DNA of 8,778 nucleotides from Balneolaceae bacterium (GTDB lineage Bacteria; Bacteroidota; Rhodothermia; Balneolales; Balneolaceae). A program made the position numbers and the translations under genes. Under the pieces are notes generated by a model that ran no database searches, had not been told where the DNA came from, and was given only the letters and a program-made list of their open reading frames with translations. Numbering within the stretch: the stretch's first letter is position 1; every line of letters starts with the position of its first letter. The stretch lies in NCBI GenBank assembly GCA_003555185.1, contig PWFZ01000228.1:1-8778 (forward strand), in the 5' to 3' direction. Below, one piece after another: positions 1 through 7,306 of the stretch.

Positions 1-1494
1 CTCGATTATCGTCAGAAGTTCGGTAAAGATGTGGTAATTGACCTGATCTGCTACAGAAAGCACGGTCACAACGAAGGTGATGAACCTGCATTTACCCAAC
101 CCGGTCTCTACGAAGAAATTGATAATCACCGCAATGTTCGCGACATCTATGTTGATGAACTATTGCGAAAAGGTGATTTCACAGAAGAAGAGATGCAGTC
201 TATTTTTGATGACTTTGAAGAACTTCTGCAGGAAGCATTCGAAGACGCCAAGAGCTCTCCCGCTTTAGAAGTGACAGAGAAGATGCTCGATCGAAAAGAG
301 AAAGGACAAAAAGAGTGGGACGAATACCCGGATACCACCCATTCAATTGAAGACCTGAAAGAGATTGCCGTAAAATTAAACACGGTTCCGAAAAACTTTG
401 ATGCCAATCCGAAACTTCTTCGTCAGCTTGCAAAACGTGCAGATGCAGCAAAAAAGAATGAGAAGAAAATTGACTGGGGTTTTGCTGAAGCACTCGCTTT
501 CGGATCACTGCTAAAAAGCGGTCGAACCATTCGCCTGACCGGACAGGATGTGGAACGAGGAACTTTCAGCCACAGGCACGTGGTACTACACGGAACCAAA
601 ACCCAGCAGCGGTTTATTCCATTGAATAACCTCTCTGATGATCAGGGCGAATTCTATCCCTACAATAGTTTATTAAGTGAATTTGCCTGTTTGGGATTTG
701 AATTTGGTTACAGCGCCGCGAACCTCGAAGCACTTGTTATCTGGGAAGCTCAGTTCGGTGATTTTGTTAACGGTGCCCAAGTTATTATTGATCAGTTTAT
801 TTCTGCTTCTGAAGCAAAATGGGGCCAAAAAACAGCTCTGGTTATGACACTGCCTCATGGATACGAAGGTCAGGGACCGGAGCACTCTTCTGCCCGACTG
901 GAGCGTTTTTTACAGCTCTGTGCTGAAGATAATATGCAGGTTGTTAACTTCACTACTCCGTCTCAGTATTATCACGCATTGCGAAAGCAGGTACTACAAG
1001 AGAAGAGAAAGCCTATGATTATTATGTCTCCAAAGAGTCTGCTCCGCCATCCGATGGCAGTATGCAGCGTTGAGGAACTGGCAAATGGGAAGTACATGCC
1101 ATTTATTGATGATGAAACTCAATCCGGAAAAGATAGCATTGAACGACTGGTTATCTGTTCAGGCAAAGTGTATTACGATTTGGCAAATCACCTGAAGGAC
1201 AATGAAAACGACAAAGTGGGTGTTGCCCGCCTTGAGCAGATTTATCCATTCCCGAACAAAGATATCTCAAAAGCTCTGAAGGATTATAAAAACGTGAAGA
1301 AAGTAGTTTGGTGCCAGGAAGAGCCCAGGAATATGGGTGCATGGACATTCGTAGCACCCCGGCTTCAAAATCTGTTGGGTGATGATATCAAACTTCGCTA
1401 CGCAGGCAGACAAGCATCAGCATCCCCTGCTGCCGGTCAGAAGAAAGTTCACGCAGCTGAGCAGATGAAACTAATTGAAGAGGCTGTCGGCTAA
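1..1494 (+). CDS. sucA: 2-oxoglutarate dehydrogenase E1 component, C-terminal part (5' end outside window)
   Basis: The reading frame is open from base 1 and gives 497 residues, about half of the usual ~930; the GTG at base 31 is internal, not the start. The protein is the thiamine-diphosphate E1 subunit that decarboxylates 2-oxoglutarate and passes the succinyl group to the lipoyl domain of E2 (SucB) in the cytoplasmic TCA-cycle complex. Seen: the conserved block HGHNEGDEPAFTQP at visible residues 21-34, the transketolase-like pyrimidine-binding domain with RLTGQDVERGTFSHRH (about 177-192), the stretch IWEAQFGDFVNGAQV, then LPHGYEGQGPEHSSARLERF, and the C-terminal domain with MSPKSLLRHP, VWCQEEPRNMGAW and RYAGRQASASPA. 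All match the SucA family closely. I see no frameshift or missing conserved block in the visible half. No sucB follows on this strand; the gene ends at a terminator, so any E2 gene must lie elsewhere. Confidence 0.97.
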   Translation, partial: LDYRQKFGKDVVIDLICYRKHGHNEGDEPAFTQPGLYEEIDNHRNVRDIYVDELLRKGDFTEEEMQSIFDDFEELLQEAFEDAKSSPALEVTEKMLDRKEKGQKEWDEYPDTTHSIEDLKEIAVKLNTVPKNFDANPKLLRQLAKRADAAKKNEKKIDWGFAEALAFGSLLKSGRTIRLTGQDVERGTFSHRHVVLHGTKTQQRFIPLNNLSDDQGEFYPYNSLLSEFACLGFEFGYSAANLEALVIWEAQFGDFVNGAQVIIDQFISASEAKWGQKTALVMTLPHGYEGQGPEHSSARLERFLQLCAEDNMQVVNFTTPSQYYHALRKQVLQEKRKPMIIMSPKSLLRHPMAVCSVEELANGKYMPFIDDETQSGKDSIERLVICSGKVYYDLANHLKDNENDKVGVARLEQIYPFPNKDISKALKDYKNVKKVVWCQEEPRNMGAWTFVAPRLQNLLGDDIKLRYAGRQASASPAAGQKKVHAAEQMKLIEEAVG

Positions 1495-1514
1495 AACGAA
1501 TAGGCTTTACATAC

Positions 1515-1550
1515 AAAAGGCGATTGATGATAAGTCAATCGCCTTTTTTT
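1515..1550 (+). terminator. Rho-independent terminator of sucA
   Basis: A perfect 13-bp stem (1515-1527 with 1535-1547, core AAGGCGATTGA/TCAATCGCCTT) closes a 7-nt loop. On the + strand a run of seven T begins in the right arm and continues to 1550. It lies 20 nt after the sucA stop. On the - strand the arm ends in four T and is followed by GTATG, so it could also weakly stop read-through arriving from folE2. Confidence 0.93.
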
Positions 1551-1572
1551 ATGCAAAATATTTATAGATGTC

Positions 1573-1741
1573 AGAGGCTGTCCATAAAGGATGGGTAAAA
1601 AATAATTTATAGACTTTACGTCACGCCTCCCGAAAGCTTTCGGGACGGCATCTCCTGCCTTGTTTAGAGACATGAGATCTCGCTTCGCGTTCAAATGATG
1701 AGCGCATCAAGTGCGGGATGACATCCTTTTGGACAGCCTCT
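1573..1741. mobile_element. MITE-like element, 169 bp, with ~20-bp terminal inverted repeats
   Basis: The left end (1573-1593) begins AGAGGCTGTCC and ends AAAGGATG. The right end (1722-1741) is its reverse complement apart from one extra T in the left copy, so 20 of 21 positions agree. Pairing stops immediately inside these ends, as expected for transposon termini rather than a simple hairpin. The inside holds an 18-bp perfect palindrome (1628-1645, TCCCGAAAGCTTTCGGGA), smaller inverted repeats and no credible coding sequence. Such ends without a transposase suggest a non-autonomous element moved by an IS elsewhere in the genome; that is inference. No clean target duplication is visible: the flanks read GTC on the left and CTC on the right. 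The right end is 7 nt from the folE2 stop codon. Confidence 0.6.
1628..1645. repeat. 18-bp perfect palindrome inside the MITE-like block
   Basis: TCCCGAAAGCTTTCGGGA is fully self-complementary (1628-1636 with 1637-1645). A further small inverted repeat, GGCA/TGCC, follows at 1647-1659. It is not followed by a T-tract in either direction, so a terminator role is not supported. It is more likely part of the element's own sequence. Confidence 0.6.
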
Positions 1742-1748
1742 CTCAAGG

Positions 1749-2648
1749 TTATCGCAGTCCGTTCTGCAACCCTTTACAAATTCGGCTGACTGCATCGTGA
1801 CTGTGCAGGCTCTCCATATGATTACATCGTACAACAAAGTCGTAGATGTTATCGACTTCATTGAGTTTATCATAAAGAAGTCTTGCTGCATCTTCCACAA
1901 ACTTTTGATAGGCTCCATTCATTTCGGCGAAAGCCTGTTCATCTTCACGCTTTACCATCACCTGAGTTTCTGTATGAAGAGCTTCCCTGCAGAGGTTTAC
2001 CAAATCATCCACAAACATATCATCATACAACTCAACTGTAATGGAAGCTAAGCTGCGCTGACTATGGGGAATTGTAACTACTTCGCGGACCTCTCGTGCA
2101 TGTTCTGATAACTCGTACGAGCATGGACATGCACTACTGTATTCAAAATCGAGATGAACGAATTTCCTGAATCGTCCATACTCATCGACCTTCCCTTCAA
2201 ATGAAACATCATAATACTGATATCCTTCAAGTCCGGATCGTAAACTTTCCTGCAGCATTGGATAGCTGAAAGACAGATTCAGAAATGCTGTCTTGCTATC
2301 CAGACTCTTTTTGTAAGCACGAAGAATATCTTCAATTTTTCCGGGGTGAAAAACATCTTCTTTAAAGTCGTAGAAGGTTCTCATTATCCGGCTCATATTG
2401 ATCCCCTTCTTACCGGCGTCGAGGCCTACATAACCATCTACGGAAGTCTCAAGGGTCTTCAAATCACCACTTGGAGTGGCGTAACGAAGTGGGATCCGGA
2501 AGTTCGAAATCCCAACCTGTTGTATGGGCACATTGGCACCTTCAATCAGTGATGATGGTCCATTTTGTAAATCCGGCAGGCTTTCTTTGTATTGATCCGT
2601 TACTGTAAAAGTTGGATCGTAAAATCGTTTAAGAGCAGTTGTAATCAT
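1749..2648 (-). CDS. folE2: GTP cyclohydrolase I type 2 (FolE2/MptA family)
   Basis: The product has 299 residues, within the normal range of the FolE2 (GCYH-IB, COG1469) family. This cytoplasmic enzyme opens the imidazole ring of GTP to give 7,8-dihydroneopterin triphosphate, the entry compound for folate, biopterin and 7-deazaguanine pathways; it is unrelated in sequence to FolE and can work with metals other than zinc. Seen: [10 protein letters not shown] (45-54), the block [19 protein letters not shown] (69-87), the family cysteine motif SACPCS (172-177), the HSQRS motif (195-199) and [12 protein letters not shown] near the C terminus (275-286). The ATG start has no clear Shine-Dalgarno site. 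It begins 23 nt after the stop of the pyruvoyl-tetrahydropterin synthase gene, so the two are almost certainly co-transcribed and supply consecutive steps. Its 3' end faces the end of sucA, with the MITE-like block 7 nt away and no strong terminator of its own. Confidence 0.95.
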   Translation of the reverse strand: MITTALKRFYDPTFTVTDQYKESLPDLQNGPSSLIEGANVPIQQVGISNFRIPLRYATPSGDLKTLETSVDGYVGLDAGKKGINMSRIMRTFYDFKEDVFHPGKIEDILRAYKKSLDSKTAFLNLSFSYPMLQESLRSGLEGYQYYDVSFEGKVDEYGRFRKFVHLDFEYSSACPCSYELSEHAREVREVVTIPHSQRSLASITVELYDDMFVDDLVNLCREALHTETQVMVKREDEQAFAEMNGAYQKFVEDAARLLYDKLNEVDNIYDFVVRCNHMESLHSHDAVSRICKGLQNGLR

Positions 2649-2671
2649 AATAATATAGTTCTAAGCATTTT

Positions 2672-3103
2672 CTAAATGCGAGGGTTAGGACAATATTCAG
2701 CAATGTTTCTTTCGGTTTCAAATAGCTTTACGCAATAAAGCGTCGATGTATCGAAAGCAACACGGTTAATATCATCTTCAAGTTCCTGGAAAAATGCTTT
2801 GACTAAATTTTCTGACGTCGGGATAATTCCTTTTAAGAAAGGGACTTCCAGATTCAGATTTTTGTGGTCACACTTATCCAATATTTTTTCTTCAATAATC
2901 TTTTTTAGTATTCCAAGATCTATAACATATCCGGTATCAGGGTCAGGCACACCTGCAACTGTAACTTCCAGAATATAGTTGTGCCCATGCCAGTTTGGGT
3001 TATTGCACTTCCCAAACGTCGTTTTATTCCACTCTTCCGACTTATTCGGATTGTGTAAACGATGGGCGGCATTAAAATGTGATTTTCGGGTTACGTATAT
3101 CAA
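2672..3103 (-). CDS. 6-pyruvoyl-tetrahydropterin synthase, PTPS-II (animal-like) type
   Basis: The product has 143 residues, the normal length for the PTPS/QueD fold. It would act on 7,8-dihydroneopterin triphosphate made by the neighbouring FolE2, releasing triphosphate to give 6-pyruvoyl-tetrahydropterin. Seen: zinc ligands His14, His39 and His41; catalytic Cys33 in CNNPNWHGH, i.e. Cys-x5-His-Gly-His; Asp79-His80 in DHKNLNLEVPF; and Glu129 in the FETERN segment for pterin binding. The spacing and surrounding residues resemble mammalian PTPS (FGKCNNPN-x-HGHNY, DHKNLD-x-DVP) more than QueD, whose motif is Cys-x3-HGH, so I do not call it queD. The start is TTG at 3103; no ATG lies upstream in frame before a stop at 3140, although rarer ATC (3109) or ATT (3130) starts cannot be excluded. 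The conserved core begins a few residues after this start, which supports it. It leads the two-gene unit with folE2. Confidence 0.9.
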   Translation of the reverse strand: MIYVTRKSHFNAAHRLHNPNKSEEWNKTTFGKCNNPNWHGHNYILEVTVAGVPDPDTGYVIDLGILKKIIEEKILDKCDHKNLNLEVPFLKGIIPTSENLVKAFFQELEDDINRVAFDTSTLYCVKLFETERNIAEYCPNPRI

Positions 3104-3416
3104 TTTGATAAAAAATGGATTATTAAAAATTGTATGTAGTTAACGATGTTACTTTAAAGCGGGTTCCCGATTTTCAATTATTATTGAAATAAAAAATCGT
3201 TCGATAGATACATTAATCAGATCATATCCTCAACATCGTTGTCTTCATACTCATATCAAAGATCAGTAAAATACACTTTTCTCTTATATCTACATGAGGC
3301 AATCAATTTATAACCAATCATATTCTGATTCACTAAATTACTGATATATCTCCAACTCTTATTTTAACACGACATTTATTAGCTTTTTCATTATAAAAAG
3401 TCTCTATTCAATAAAT
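3104..3416. other. AT-rich spacer upstream of the PTPS-folE2 unit, presumed promoter/leader region
   Basis: No gene of credible length is seen on either strand; the only ATG-initiated frames noticed are about ten codons. The stretch must hold the promoter of the pterin unit, but I could not identify convincing -10/-35 elements or a Bacteroidota-type -7/-33 pair. Two structures stand out: a 9-bp inverted repeat AACGATGTT (3142-3150) and AACATCGTT (3232-3240), and between them a bulged hairpin at 3168-3199 built on TTCAAT/ATTGAA with outer CGATT/AATCG arms. No known riboswitch class was recognised. Confidence 0.5.
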
Positions 3417-3445
3417 AAAAAAGGCCTTAATTTCTTAAGGCCTTT
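3417..3445 (-). terminator. Rho-independent terminator of ftsH
   Basis: A perfect 11-bp stem (3420-3430 with 3435-3445, AAAGGCCTTAA/TTAAGGCCTTT) closes a 4-nt loop. On the - strand it is followed by a run of T (positions 3422-3417, then ATTTAT). It lies about 45 nt beyond the ftsH stop and isolates ftsH from the pterin genes. Confidence 0.92.
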
Positions 3446-3490
3446 AGATAAAAAAATTGAAAGAAGCTTCAAAGCTCCTCAATGAGGAAA

Positions 3491-5623
3491 CTATTTTTTC
3501 TCCTCACTGCTGTCTGAATCAGTTTCGCTGGCCTCTTTATTTTCTTCTTTGATTTCAGTTTCTGAACTTTTGATATCCTTCACTTCAGAACTATCACTCT
3601 TTGATTTAGCTTTATTATCAACCTTATCACTTTTCTTATCATCTTTTGATGATCCGTTTGTAGTAACTTCCTTGGTATTGCTACTCCCAAAAAGACCTTC
3701 AGGATATTTACCGCTTGGTTTCTCACCTAACAGTTCACGAATATCATTATGGTTAATTACTTCTTTATCCAATAGCGTTTTAGCCATCTCTTCCAGTTTT
3801 CCCTGATGCTTTTTAAGCAGTTCAAAAGTCCTGGTGTAATTTGTTTTTATGATATCCTGAATGGCATTATCAATACGCTGTGCTGTCTGCTCTGAGTACT
3901 TCTTATTGAATCCATAACTGTTGTTAGGATTATTGGAGTCTTTCAATGAAAGGTAACCCAACTCTTTGCTCATTCCATATTCAGCTACCATAGCAAATGC
4001 CATCGTTGTAATTCTTTCCAGATCATTCTGCGCTCCGGTAGAAATTCGACCAAATATAATCTCTTCTGCCACTCTACCACCAAGCAGAGCACAAATTTTA
4101 TCATTCAACTCTTCTGTAGTCATTAGAAATCGATCTTCCAGGGGTGTCTGGAGTGTATAACCCAATGCAGCCAAACCTCTGGGCACAATACTTACTTTAA
4201 GTACAGTGTCTGTATGTTCAAGATACCACCCTACAATTGCGTGACCCGCTTCATGATAAGCGACAATTTTACGCTCATCAGCATTGATGAGTTTATTTTT
4301 CTTTTCCAGGCCTGCTACAACCCTTTCAATGGCATCCTGAAAGTCTACCATTTCAACTGCTTTTTTATCTCTTCTCGCGGCTAATAGAGCAGCTTCATTG
4401 CATAAATTAGCAAGCTCTGCACCGGCAAATCCCGGTGTTTGTGAAGCTAAAACTTTCAGGTCAATATTATCCGACAGTTTAAGTTTAGTCACATGGACTT
4501 CAAGTACCTGAATTCTTCCCTTCAAATCAGGTTTGTCAATTAAAATCTGCCTATCAAATCTACCGGGTCTGAGTAGTGCGGAATCCAAAACATCCGGACG
4601 GTTTGTTGCTGCCATAATGATGACTCCGTTATCGGAATTAAATCCATCCATTTCACTCAAAAGCTGATTCAGAGTATTTTCTCTTTCATCGTTCGAGCTC
4701 ATTTGTGCACCGCCACCTCTGGTTCTACCGATAGAATCAATCTCATCAATAAATATTATACAAGGGGCTTTTTCTTTGGCCTGTTTAAACAGATCACGAA
4801 CACGTGCCGCTCCTACTCCTACAAACATCTCAACAAAGTCTGATCCACTTAATGAAAAGAATGGAACATCAGCTTCACCTGCAGTAGCTTTCGCAAGTAG
4901 TGTTTTACCGGTTCCCGGAGGTCCTACAAGAAGGACTCCCTTGGGTAAGCTTCCACCAAGATTTGTATACTTCTTAGGATTACTAAGAAATTCAACGACT
5001 TCTTCTACCTCAGCTTTTGCCTCTTCCAAACCAGCAACATCTGTAAATGATACTTTGCTCTCTGTCTGTTTATCATAAAGAGATGCTTTATTTTTCCCGA
5101 TGTTCAAGACTTGTTGTCCGGGATTCATTCTCTTGAAAATAAAGATCCAGAATGCGATAATCAGAGCAATAGGTATCAACCATATAAATATTCCGCTGAA
5201 CCAGTCCTCTTCAATTTTCACATCATAAACTATCCCATATTCATCGAAAATAGCACGAACTTCGTCTCCTTCGAGCATGGTTGTCTGGAAACGTGGTACA
5301 GATGGTTCTGAAGTCTGCCATCTGCTGTCACTTGGTTCCGGTTTTTCAACAATACCCTCTTCAATAGCTTTGTCTGAGTACTCACCTGTTATTTCAGCGT
5401 TATTGGTTATTAAGACTTCTTTTACGTAACCCTCCTCTACATAATTGAGAAATTCACTGTACTTGATACGTTCAGAGCTTTCTCCGGGAGAGATTAAGAA
5501 GTTAAATCCAATAAGAACCATAAAGAGAACAATCGCCCATATTGGGAACAACGGACGCTTTTTCTTTTCGGATTTTTTAGGATCTTTTTTAAAAGAGTTC
5601 TTTGAGTCTGTTTTTTTCGTCAT
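3491..5623 (-). CDS. ftsH: ATP-dependent zinc metalloprotease FtsH
   Basis: The product has 710 residues, somewhat longer than E. coli FtsH (about 645). It is an inner-membrane AAA+ protease that unfolds and degrades damaged membrane proteins and short-lived regulators. Domains seen in order: a lysine-rich cytosolic N terminus (1-24), membrane segment 1 (about 27-45), a periplasmic domain of about 95 residues, membrane segment 2 (about 143-163), Walker A GPPGTGKT (234-241), the substrate-gripping pore loop around MFVGVG (266-271), Walker B IIFIDE (289-294), the second region of homology [20 protein letters not shown] (339-358), the zinc site HEAGH (457-461) and the likely third zinc ligand Asp534 in TGAQNDLE. 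All catalytic residues are present. Residues from about 646 onward form a Ser/Lys/Glu/Asp-rich, probably disordered tail with no domain I recognise. The ATG start has no clear Shine-Dalgarno site. It lies 124 bp after thiL and has its own terminator. Confidence 0.98.
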   Translation of the reverse strand: MTKKTDSKNSFKKDPKKSEKKKRPLFPIWAIVLFMVLIGFNFLISPGESSERIKYSEFLNYVEEGYVKEVLITNNAEITGEYSDKAIEEGIVEKPEPSDSRWQTSEPSVPRFQTTMLEGDEVRAIFDEYGIVYDVKIEEDWFSGIFIWLIPIALIIAFWIFIFKRMNPGQQVLNIGKNKASLYDKQTESKVSFTDVAGLEEAKAEVEEVVEFLSNPKKYTNLGGSLPKGVLLVGPPGTGKTLLAKATAGEADVPFFSLSGSDFVEMFVGVGAARVRDLFKQAKEKAPCIIFIDEIDSIGRTRGGGAQMSSNDERENTLNQLLSEMDGFNSDNGVIIMAATNRPDVLDSALLRPGRFDRQILIDKPDLKGRIQVLEVHVTKLKLSDNIDLKVLASQTPGFAGAELANLCNEAALLAARRDKKAVEMVDFQDAIERVVAGLEKKNKLINADERKIVAYHEAGHAIVGWYLEHTDTVLKVSIVPRGLAALGYTLQTPLEDRFLMTTEELNDKICALLGGRVAEEIIFGRISTGAQNDLERITTMAFAMVAEYGMSKELGYLSLKDSNNPNNSYGFNKKYSEQTAQRIDNAIQDIIKTNYTRTFELLKKHQGKLEEMAKTLLDKEVINHNDIRELLGEKPSGKYPEGLFGSSNTKEVTTNGSSKDDKKSDKVDNKAKSKSDSSEVKDIKSSETEIKEENKEASETDSDSSEEKK

Positions 5624-5646
5624 TTAAATACTTTGTGTAAGGAGAT

Positions 5647-5669
5647 GGCCTTAAATATAAGGCTTTTTT
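5647..5669 (+). other. Terminator-like hairpin in the ftsH leader, T-tract on the + strand
   Basis: GCCTTA (5648-5653) pairs with TAAGGC (5658-5663) over a 4-nt loop, and the + strand continues with six T. As a terminator it would stop transcription moving rightward, yet no + strand gene lies nearby. In the ftsH mRNA (- strand) the same hairpin would sit about 24-40 nt before the start codon, where it could act as a leader structure; the A-rich stretch on its other side could alternatively be promoter DNA. The GGCCTTAA arm also occurs in the terminator downstream of ftsH. Confidence 0.45.
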
Positions 5670-5747
5670 ATAGAATAGTATGTTCTACCTGACAGGTTTT
5701 TACTTCAGGTTGGCTGCAAGCTTAACGTACTGACAACAAATTATGTT

Positions 5748-6776
5748 TTAAAAAAGATCGATTTTTATCGTACGATCTTCTCCTGTATTTATGGATAACT
5801 GCTTCTCTTTAGATTCGATTTTACCAATTACCGTAAAATCATCAAATTCAGTTTTTAATTTTTCCACATTCTCTTCAGCTAATGTAAAAAGCATTTCAAA
5901 ATCTTCACCACCATAAAACGCGTATTTATCTACATCTTCCTGCATTTCATCAGCGATATTTCTAGTCTCAAAGGAGATTGGAATGGCCGGAGAAAATATT
6001 TCAATACCGACATTTGATCTTTTACCCAGAAATTGAAGTTCATTTACAACACCCTGTGTAATATCTATCATACTCGTTGGTTGAATTTTTAATTCACTAA
6101 ACGAGTTTATTAAATCATACCGTGCAACCGGGACCAGCTGTCTTTGTACTACATATTCATATTTTTCAAGATCGGGTTGAAAGCTTGTTCCTTCTGTTTC
6201 TTCCCATGCTTTTTTTTCTCTCAACAATACTCTTAATCCTGCTAAGGCAGCTCCCAGATCACCCGTCACACAAACAACATCATCTTTTTTTGCACCATTT
6301 CTATAGACTATATCTTCTTCAGCAGCGGTACCTACACAAACAACTGAAATTGCGAGTATTTGATGCGAAGCTGTAGAGTCTCCTCCGGTTATTTGAACAT
6401 TATAGTCTTTTGCAGCGGCATCAATACCTTTATAAAGTTCTTCCATCATTTGAACTGAATACCGGTTTGGTATAGCAAGATTAATCAAAACCTGTTGAGG
6501 TTCTGCATTCATTGCATAGATGTCACTTACAGCTGCAGTTACTATTTTATACCCTAAATGGTGAAAGGGAGTATAGGTAAGATCAAAATGCACTCCTTCT
6601 AAATAGATTTCAGAGGTGGTGCAGACAACTTTTCCGTTTTCAATCCTGGCAACAGAGGCATCGTCACCGATTCCAGTTAATATATCTGTTCGCTTCTTAC
6701 CTGTTTTAGATTCAAATTTTTCAATGAGCTTCGAGAATCCAATTTCCTGAATCGTCTTAAAGTTTTTTTCGTCCAT
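5748..6776 (-). CDS. thiL: Thiamine-monophosphate kinase (ThiL family)
   Basis: The product has 342 residues, typical for ThiL, which phosphorylates thiamine monophosphate with ATP to thiamine diphosphate in the cytoplasm. It belongs to the PurM/SelD/HypE-like ATP-binding family. Seen: GIGDDAS (35-41, metal-binding aspartates), LEGVHFDLTYTPFHHLGYK (59-77), AVSDIYAMNAEP (82-93), ITGGDS (129-134), VTGDLGAALAG (170-180) and YGGEDFEMLF (288-297). These blocks resemble Bacteroidota ThiL proteins as I know them. Two positions are unusual: the segment normally TTD has Glu56 (TTSE), and the usual DISDG motif reads DITQG (238-242), replacing the second aspartate by Gln241. Whether this lowers activity cannot be told from sequence. 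The thiamine diphosphate product is the cofactor of the E1 enzyme at the left edge, but the genes are not linked. The start is ATG with no Shine-Dalgarno site, only 8 nt past the T-tract of the exbD2 terminator. Confidence 0.9.
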   Translation of the reverse strand: MDEKNFKTIQEIGFSKLIEKFESKTGKKRTDILTGIGDDASVARIENGKVVCTTSEIYLEGVHFDLTYTPFHHLGYKIVTAAVSDIYAMNAEPQQVLINLAIPNRYSVQMMEELYKGIDAAAKDYNVQITGGDSTASHQILAISVVCVGTAAEEDIVYRNGAKKDDVVCVTGDLGAALAGLRVLLREKKAWEETEGTSFQPDLEKYEYVVQRQLVPVARYDLINSFSELKIQPTSMIDITQGVVNELQFLGKRSNVGIEIFSPAIPISFETRNIADEMQEDVDKYAFYGGEDFEMLFTLAEENVEKLKTEFDDFTVIGKIESKEKQLSINTGEDRTIKIDLF

Positions 6777-6784
6777 ATGATTCT

Positions 6785-6828
6785 AAAAAAAAAGGCATTT
6801 ATCCCATTTAAGTGGAATAGATGCCTTT
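6785..6828 (-). terminator. Strong Rho-independent terminator after exbD2
   Basis: Arms 6791-6808 and 6811-6828 pair over 18 positions with a single C/A mismatch and two G-T wobbles around a 2-nt loop. On the - strand the last arm runs into nine consecutive T (6793-6785). It lies 26 nt after the exbD2 stop and closes the exbB-exbD2 unit. On the + strand it is followed by A-rich sequence, so it works in one direction only. The thiL ATG begins 8 nt beyond the T-tract. Confidence 0.92.
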
Positions 6829-6854
6829 AAAATTAACCTTAAATGTTGCTTAAG

Positions 6855-7301
6855 CTATATTTCTCTAAGTGTAGAATAATTAATTCGAAGAGTACCGGCG
6901 TGTCGCAATTCTTGCTGAACATCGGTAATTGTGCCAAATTCTGAATCACGATCTACGCGGAGTGAAACGATTAATCTTGGCTCTTCCATCAATTTATCAT
7001 ACATAATATTTCTAATGGAATTCATATCATCCACTAGCGCATCATCTATTTGCACACGGGTTTCTCCCAATTGACCACCGCCGAGGCGTTCAGGACCTAT
7101 GTATATATAGCTTACAAGTCTTTTCTGTTCTATTTTTTCGATATTTTCAGCACGGGTATAATCTACCTGTACCTGAAGTTCTACTTCCCGAAGAACAGTA
7201 GTAACCATAAAGAAGATGAGCAACATAAACACAACATCAGGCATAGCGGAAGTCGGTACGCCCTGTTTGGTTTTTGCTTGTTTCTTTTTAAATCTACTCA
7301 T
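6855..7301 (-). CDS. exbD: ExbD/TolR-family biopolymer transport protein (second copy)
   Basis: The product has 148 residues, the usual ExbD/TolR size. The layout is a lysine-rich cytoplasmic N terminus (1-13), one membrane helix (about 21-37, PDVVFMLLIFFMVTT) carrying the conserved proton-relay aspartate Asp22, then a periplasmic domain. ExbD subunits sit inside the ExbB pentamer and use the proton gradient to drive TonB-dependent uptake or related envelope work. It follows exbD1 with only 5 nt between stop and start, so translation is probably coupled. Near the C terminus, QQELRHAGTLRINYSTL resembles EELRHAASMNRFGVPYSEL of the upstream copy, consistent with duplication of an ancestral exbD, although the middle parts differ strongly. 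It is the last gene of the unit before a terminator; no tonB follows here. Confidence 0.9.
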   Translation of the reverse strand: MSRFKKKQAKTKQGVPTSAMPDVVFMLLIFFMVTTVLREVELQVQVDYTRAENIEKIEQKRLVSYIYIGPERLGGGQLGETRVQIDDALVDDMNSIRNIMYDKLMEEPRLIVSLRVDRDSEFGTITDVQQELRHAGTLRINYSTLREI

Positions 7302-7306
7302 GTTGC

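Noticed and set aside
1491..1694. A 67-codon - strand open frame across the sucA terminator and the MITE-like block
   Set aside because: It begins within the element, crosses the terminator hairpin and shows no protein family character.
1797..2051. An 84-codon open frame on the + strand opposite folE2
   Set aside because: It is fully covered by the strongly conserved folE2 frame, and its translation has no recognisable features.
2161..2176. A 16-bp sequence AATTTCCTGAATCGTC occurring again at 6741-6756
   Set aside because: The copies lie inside folE2 and thiL, where they encode unrelated peptides in different frames and do not extend further. Coincidence is the simplest reading.
3260..3410. 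Ten-codon ATG frames (such as MKKLINVVLK) in the spacer upstream of the PTPS gene
   Set aside because: They are too short, lack ribosome sites, and are expected by chance in AT-rich DNA; there is no sign of a leader-peptide attenuator.
3104..3416. A riboswitch controlling the pterin genes (preQ1, THF or similar)
   Set aside because: I could not recognise the conserved core of any known class; only weak AT-rich pairings are visible.
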